Source: JAAYCI01 sp964369525 (lineage in GTDB: Bacteria; Bacillota; Clostridia; Oscillospirales; Ruminococcaceae). Taken from it: a DNA stretch of 64,000 nucleotides. The notes under the pieces are model-generated. The model was not told the origin of the DNA and did no database searches. It saw only the letters and a list, made by a program, of their open reading frames with translations. The position numbers and the translations under genes were made by a program. The stretch spans positions 1-64,000 of the forward strand of contig CAYJEW010000003.1 in assembly GCA_964369525.1 (NCBI GenBank). The letters are read 5' to 3'. Each line of letters opens with the position of its first letter. Positions within the stretch are counted from its first letter, which is position 1. Below are positions 62,724 to 64,000 of this stretch, piece after piece.

Positions 62724-64000
62724 ATGTCTTTTTTTTACTTACTATCAGGGCCACTTGGCATGGTTATGGATTGGCTTTATGGGCTAATAGGTAACTTTGG
62801 CTTAACCATCATTTTATTTACGGTTATTATACGTGTGCTGATGTACCCCCTTTCCATCAGCCAGCAAAAAAACTCGGCACGTATGGCGGCATACCAGCCG
62901 TTTATAAAAGAAATTCAAGCAAAATGGGCAAACGACCGTGCCCGCCAAAACCAAGAAATTCAAAAATTTTACGAAGAAAATAAAATTAAAATGAGCGTGG
63001 GCTGCCTGCCGCTTGCAATTAACATGATTGTTTTGTTTGGCATGATAGGCGCCATTCAAGCCCCAATGACCTATATTCTTCAGGTACCTCAAGAGCAGGT
63101 AAATAACGCTGTGGCCATTGTGGAGCATTATGATGCACAGTCGCCCATTTTAGAGGCTTCGCTTTACACCCAGCAGGCGCTGCTTATTGGCGAAATTAAA
63201 GATAACCCCGAGCTGTTTGTTACAGGTATTACCTCCACAAACGAAGAGGGCGAAGCAGTTGAAATTGCCGTACAGCAGGAATTTATAACAGCTGTGGAAG
63301 ATATGCACTTTGAGTTTTTGAGCTTTGACCTTTCACAAGCGCCAGACACAAGCAATTTCTACACGCTTATTCTGCCAATTATATCGCTTTTAACAATGAT
63401 AGGCTCGCAGCTTATTATCATGTTTAACATGCCAAGCCAGCAGGGCAAAGGCTCGCTTATTGTAATGACACTTGTTTTCAGCGGCATGTTTGCGTTTTAC
63501 GCCTTCACCGTACCGTCGGGCTTTTCGCTGTACTACACAACATCTAACATTCTGCAAACAATTCAGCAGCTTGTAAACCGAAAAGTGTTTAGCCCAGAAA
63601 AATTTAAGCAGCAGATAAAAGAAGAGATTGAAGCCAGAAAAGCTGCTAAAAAAGCCTTGAAAAAGGTGGCTGTGCGCAGTGAAGACGGCAGTGTTTCTGA
63701 GGTGGAGCTTAACCAGGCCGAGCTTGCCCGCCTGCGTTTAGAGCGCGCCCGCCAGATGGACGCCGAGCGCTATGGTATTTCAGAGCAAGAGGAAGAAGAG
63801 TATCAAAAACTTTCTCAGCAGATGCAGGATATCGATGCCGAGCGATACAACAAAAAAACACAAGCTAAAACAGACGTGGCTGCTGAAGAAGCCGGCGCCG
63901 AGGCTGATACCGAAAGCGCTACCATAGTAGAGGGCGCAGTGGTTACCGAGCTAGCCGATACCGATACTGTGGCAGAAGGTGTAGAGCTAGCCGAGCAGGC
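62724..64000 (+). CDS. yidC: Membrane protein insertase YidC/Oxa1/SpoIIIJ (runs off window end)
   Basis: Frame open from the ATG at 62724 to the window end (about 425 codons, no stop). Oxa1 core: LTIILFTVIIRVLMYPLSISQQKNSARMAAYQPFIKEIQ with the conserved cytoplasmic Arg, then several hydrophobic segments ending GFSLYYTTSNILQTIQQ. An insert of about 80 mostly acidic residues (from about residue 120) lies between the first and second helix pairs, and the tail beyond about residue 290 is charged, first basic, later Glu/Asp-rich. No lipobox was seen. Fourth gene of the rpmH unit. Confidence 0.95.
   Translation, partial: MSFFYLLSGPLGMVMDWLYGLIGNFGLTIILFTVIIRVLMYPLSISQQKNSARMAAYQPFIKEIQAKWANDRARQNQEIQKFYEENKIKMSVGCLPLAINMIVLFGMIGAIQAPMTYILQVPQEQVNNAVAIVEHYDAQSPILEASLYTQQALLIGEIKDNPELFVTGITSTNEEGEAVEIAVQQEFITAVEDMHFEFLSFDLSQAPDTSNFYTLILPIISLLTMIGSQLIIMFNMPSQQGKGSLIVMTLVFSGMFAFYAFTVPSGFSLYYTTSNILQTIQQLVNRKVFSPEKFKQQIKEEIEARKAAKKALKKVAVRSEDGSVSEVELNQAELARLRLERARQMDAERYGISEQEEEEYQKLSQQMQDIDAERYNKKTQAKTDVAAEEAGAEADTESATIVEGAVVTELADTDTVAEGVELAEQ

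Overview
The window is a 64 kb stretch of a Firmicutes chromosome, most likely an uncultured anaerobic Clostridia (Oscillospiraceae-like) assembled from a draft or metagenome; two runs of N (100 and 10 bases) mark assembly gaps. The anaerobic Clostridia reading rests on a pyruvate:ferredoxin oxidoreductase, an adenosylcobalamin-dependent ribonucleotide reductase, a 2[4Fe-4S] ferredoxin, the electron-transfer dihydroorotate dehydrogenase PyrDK, RemB and the S4 protein YaaA in the dnaA block, and a yaaO-yabC-like cluster. The right end holds the replication origin in classical order: yidC, yidD, rnpA, rpmH on the + strand, then dnaA, dnaN, yaaA, recF, remB, gyrB, gyrA on the - strand.

Layout. 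0-1.3 kb: edge fragment and a transglutaminase-like lipoprotein. 1.9-15 kb: argG and a nearly complete de novo pyrimidine cluster on the - strand, transcribed pyrC-carA-carB-membrane protein-pyrK-pyrD-pyrF-pyrE, with a promoter and a short leader ORF ahead of pyrC; pyrB and pyrR are not present. 15-20 kb: lipoprotein, MATE transporter, split methyltransferase, GIY-YIG and MYG1-like proteins. 20-23 kb: class II ribonucleotide reductase behind tandem NrdR boxes. 23.6-30.8 kb: rhomboid-like membrane protein, then a yaaO-darA-holB-ricT-ferredoxin-yabB-rsmI series and a YfcE-type phosphodiesterase. 30.9-35.5 kb: bactofilin, polysaccharide deacetylase, small membrane proteins, tRNA-Arg. 35.6-48.5 kb: tyrosine phosphatase, an AT-rich SdpR/SdpI pair with twin operators, ilvE, a HAD phosphatase, YitT protein, nifJ, a second MATE, NUDIX and GNAT enzymes. 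48.6-52 kb: DUF4173 membrane protein, a YozG-type HTH/DUF2975 pair, and a membrane protein next to gyrA.

The most interesting signal is the dnaN-dnaA gap (about 59.83-60.07 kb). It has a run of five TAG triplets (a DnaA-trio) beside an AT-rich segment, followed by repeated TGTTTAAA octamers where DnaA boxes would be expected, while no canonical TTATCCACA is visible. The DnaA DNA-binding domain also departs from usual residues. Together this suggests an origin with a diverged DnaA box. Other points: a leader peptide ORF ahead of the pyrimidine operon, a structured-RNA candidate ahead of yabB, recurring 11-bp-phased A/T tracts in intergenic regions, a strong G-quadruplex motif upstream of nifJ, and an alanine at the quinolone-contact position of GyrA.

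Gene starts were refined where a Shine-Dalgarno sequence clearly favoured an internal start. No searches were run; family names come from recognising sequence motifs.
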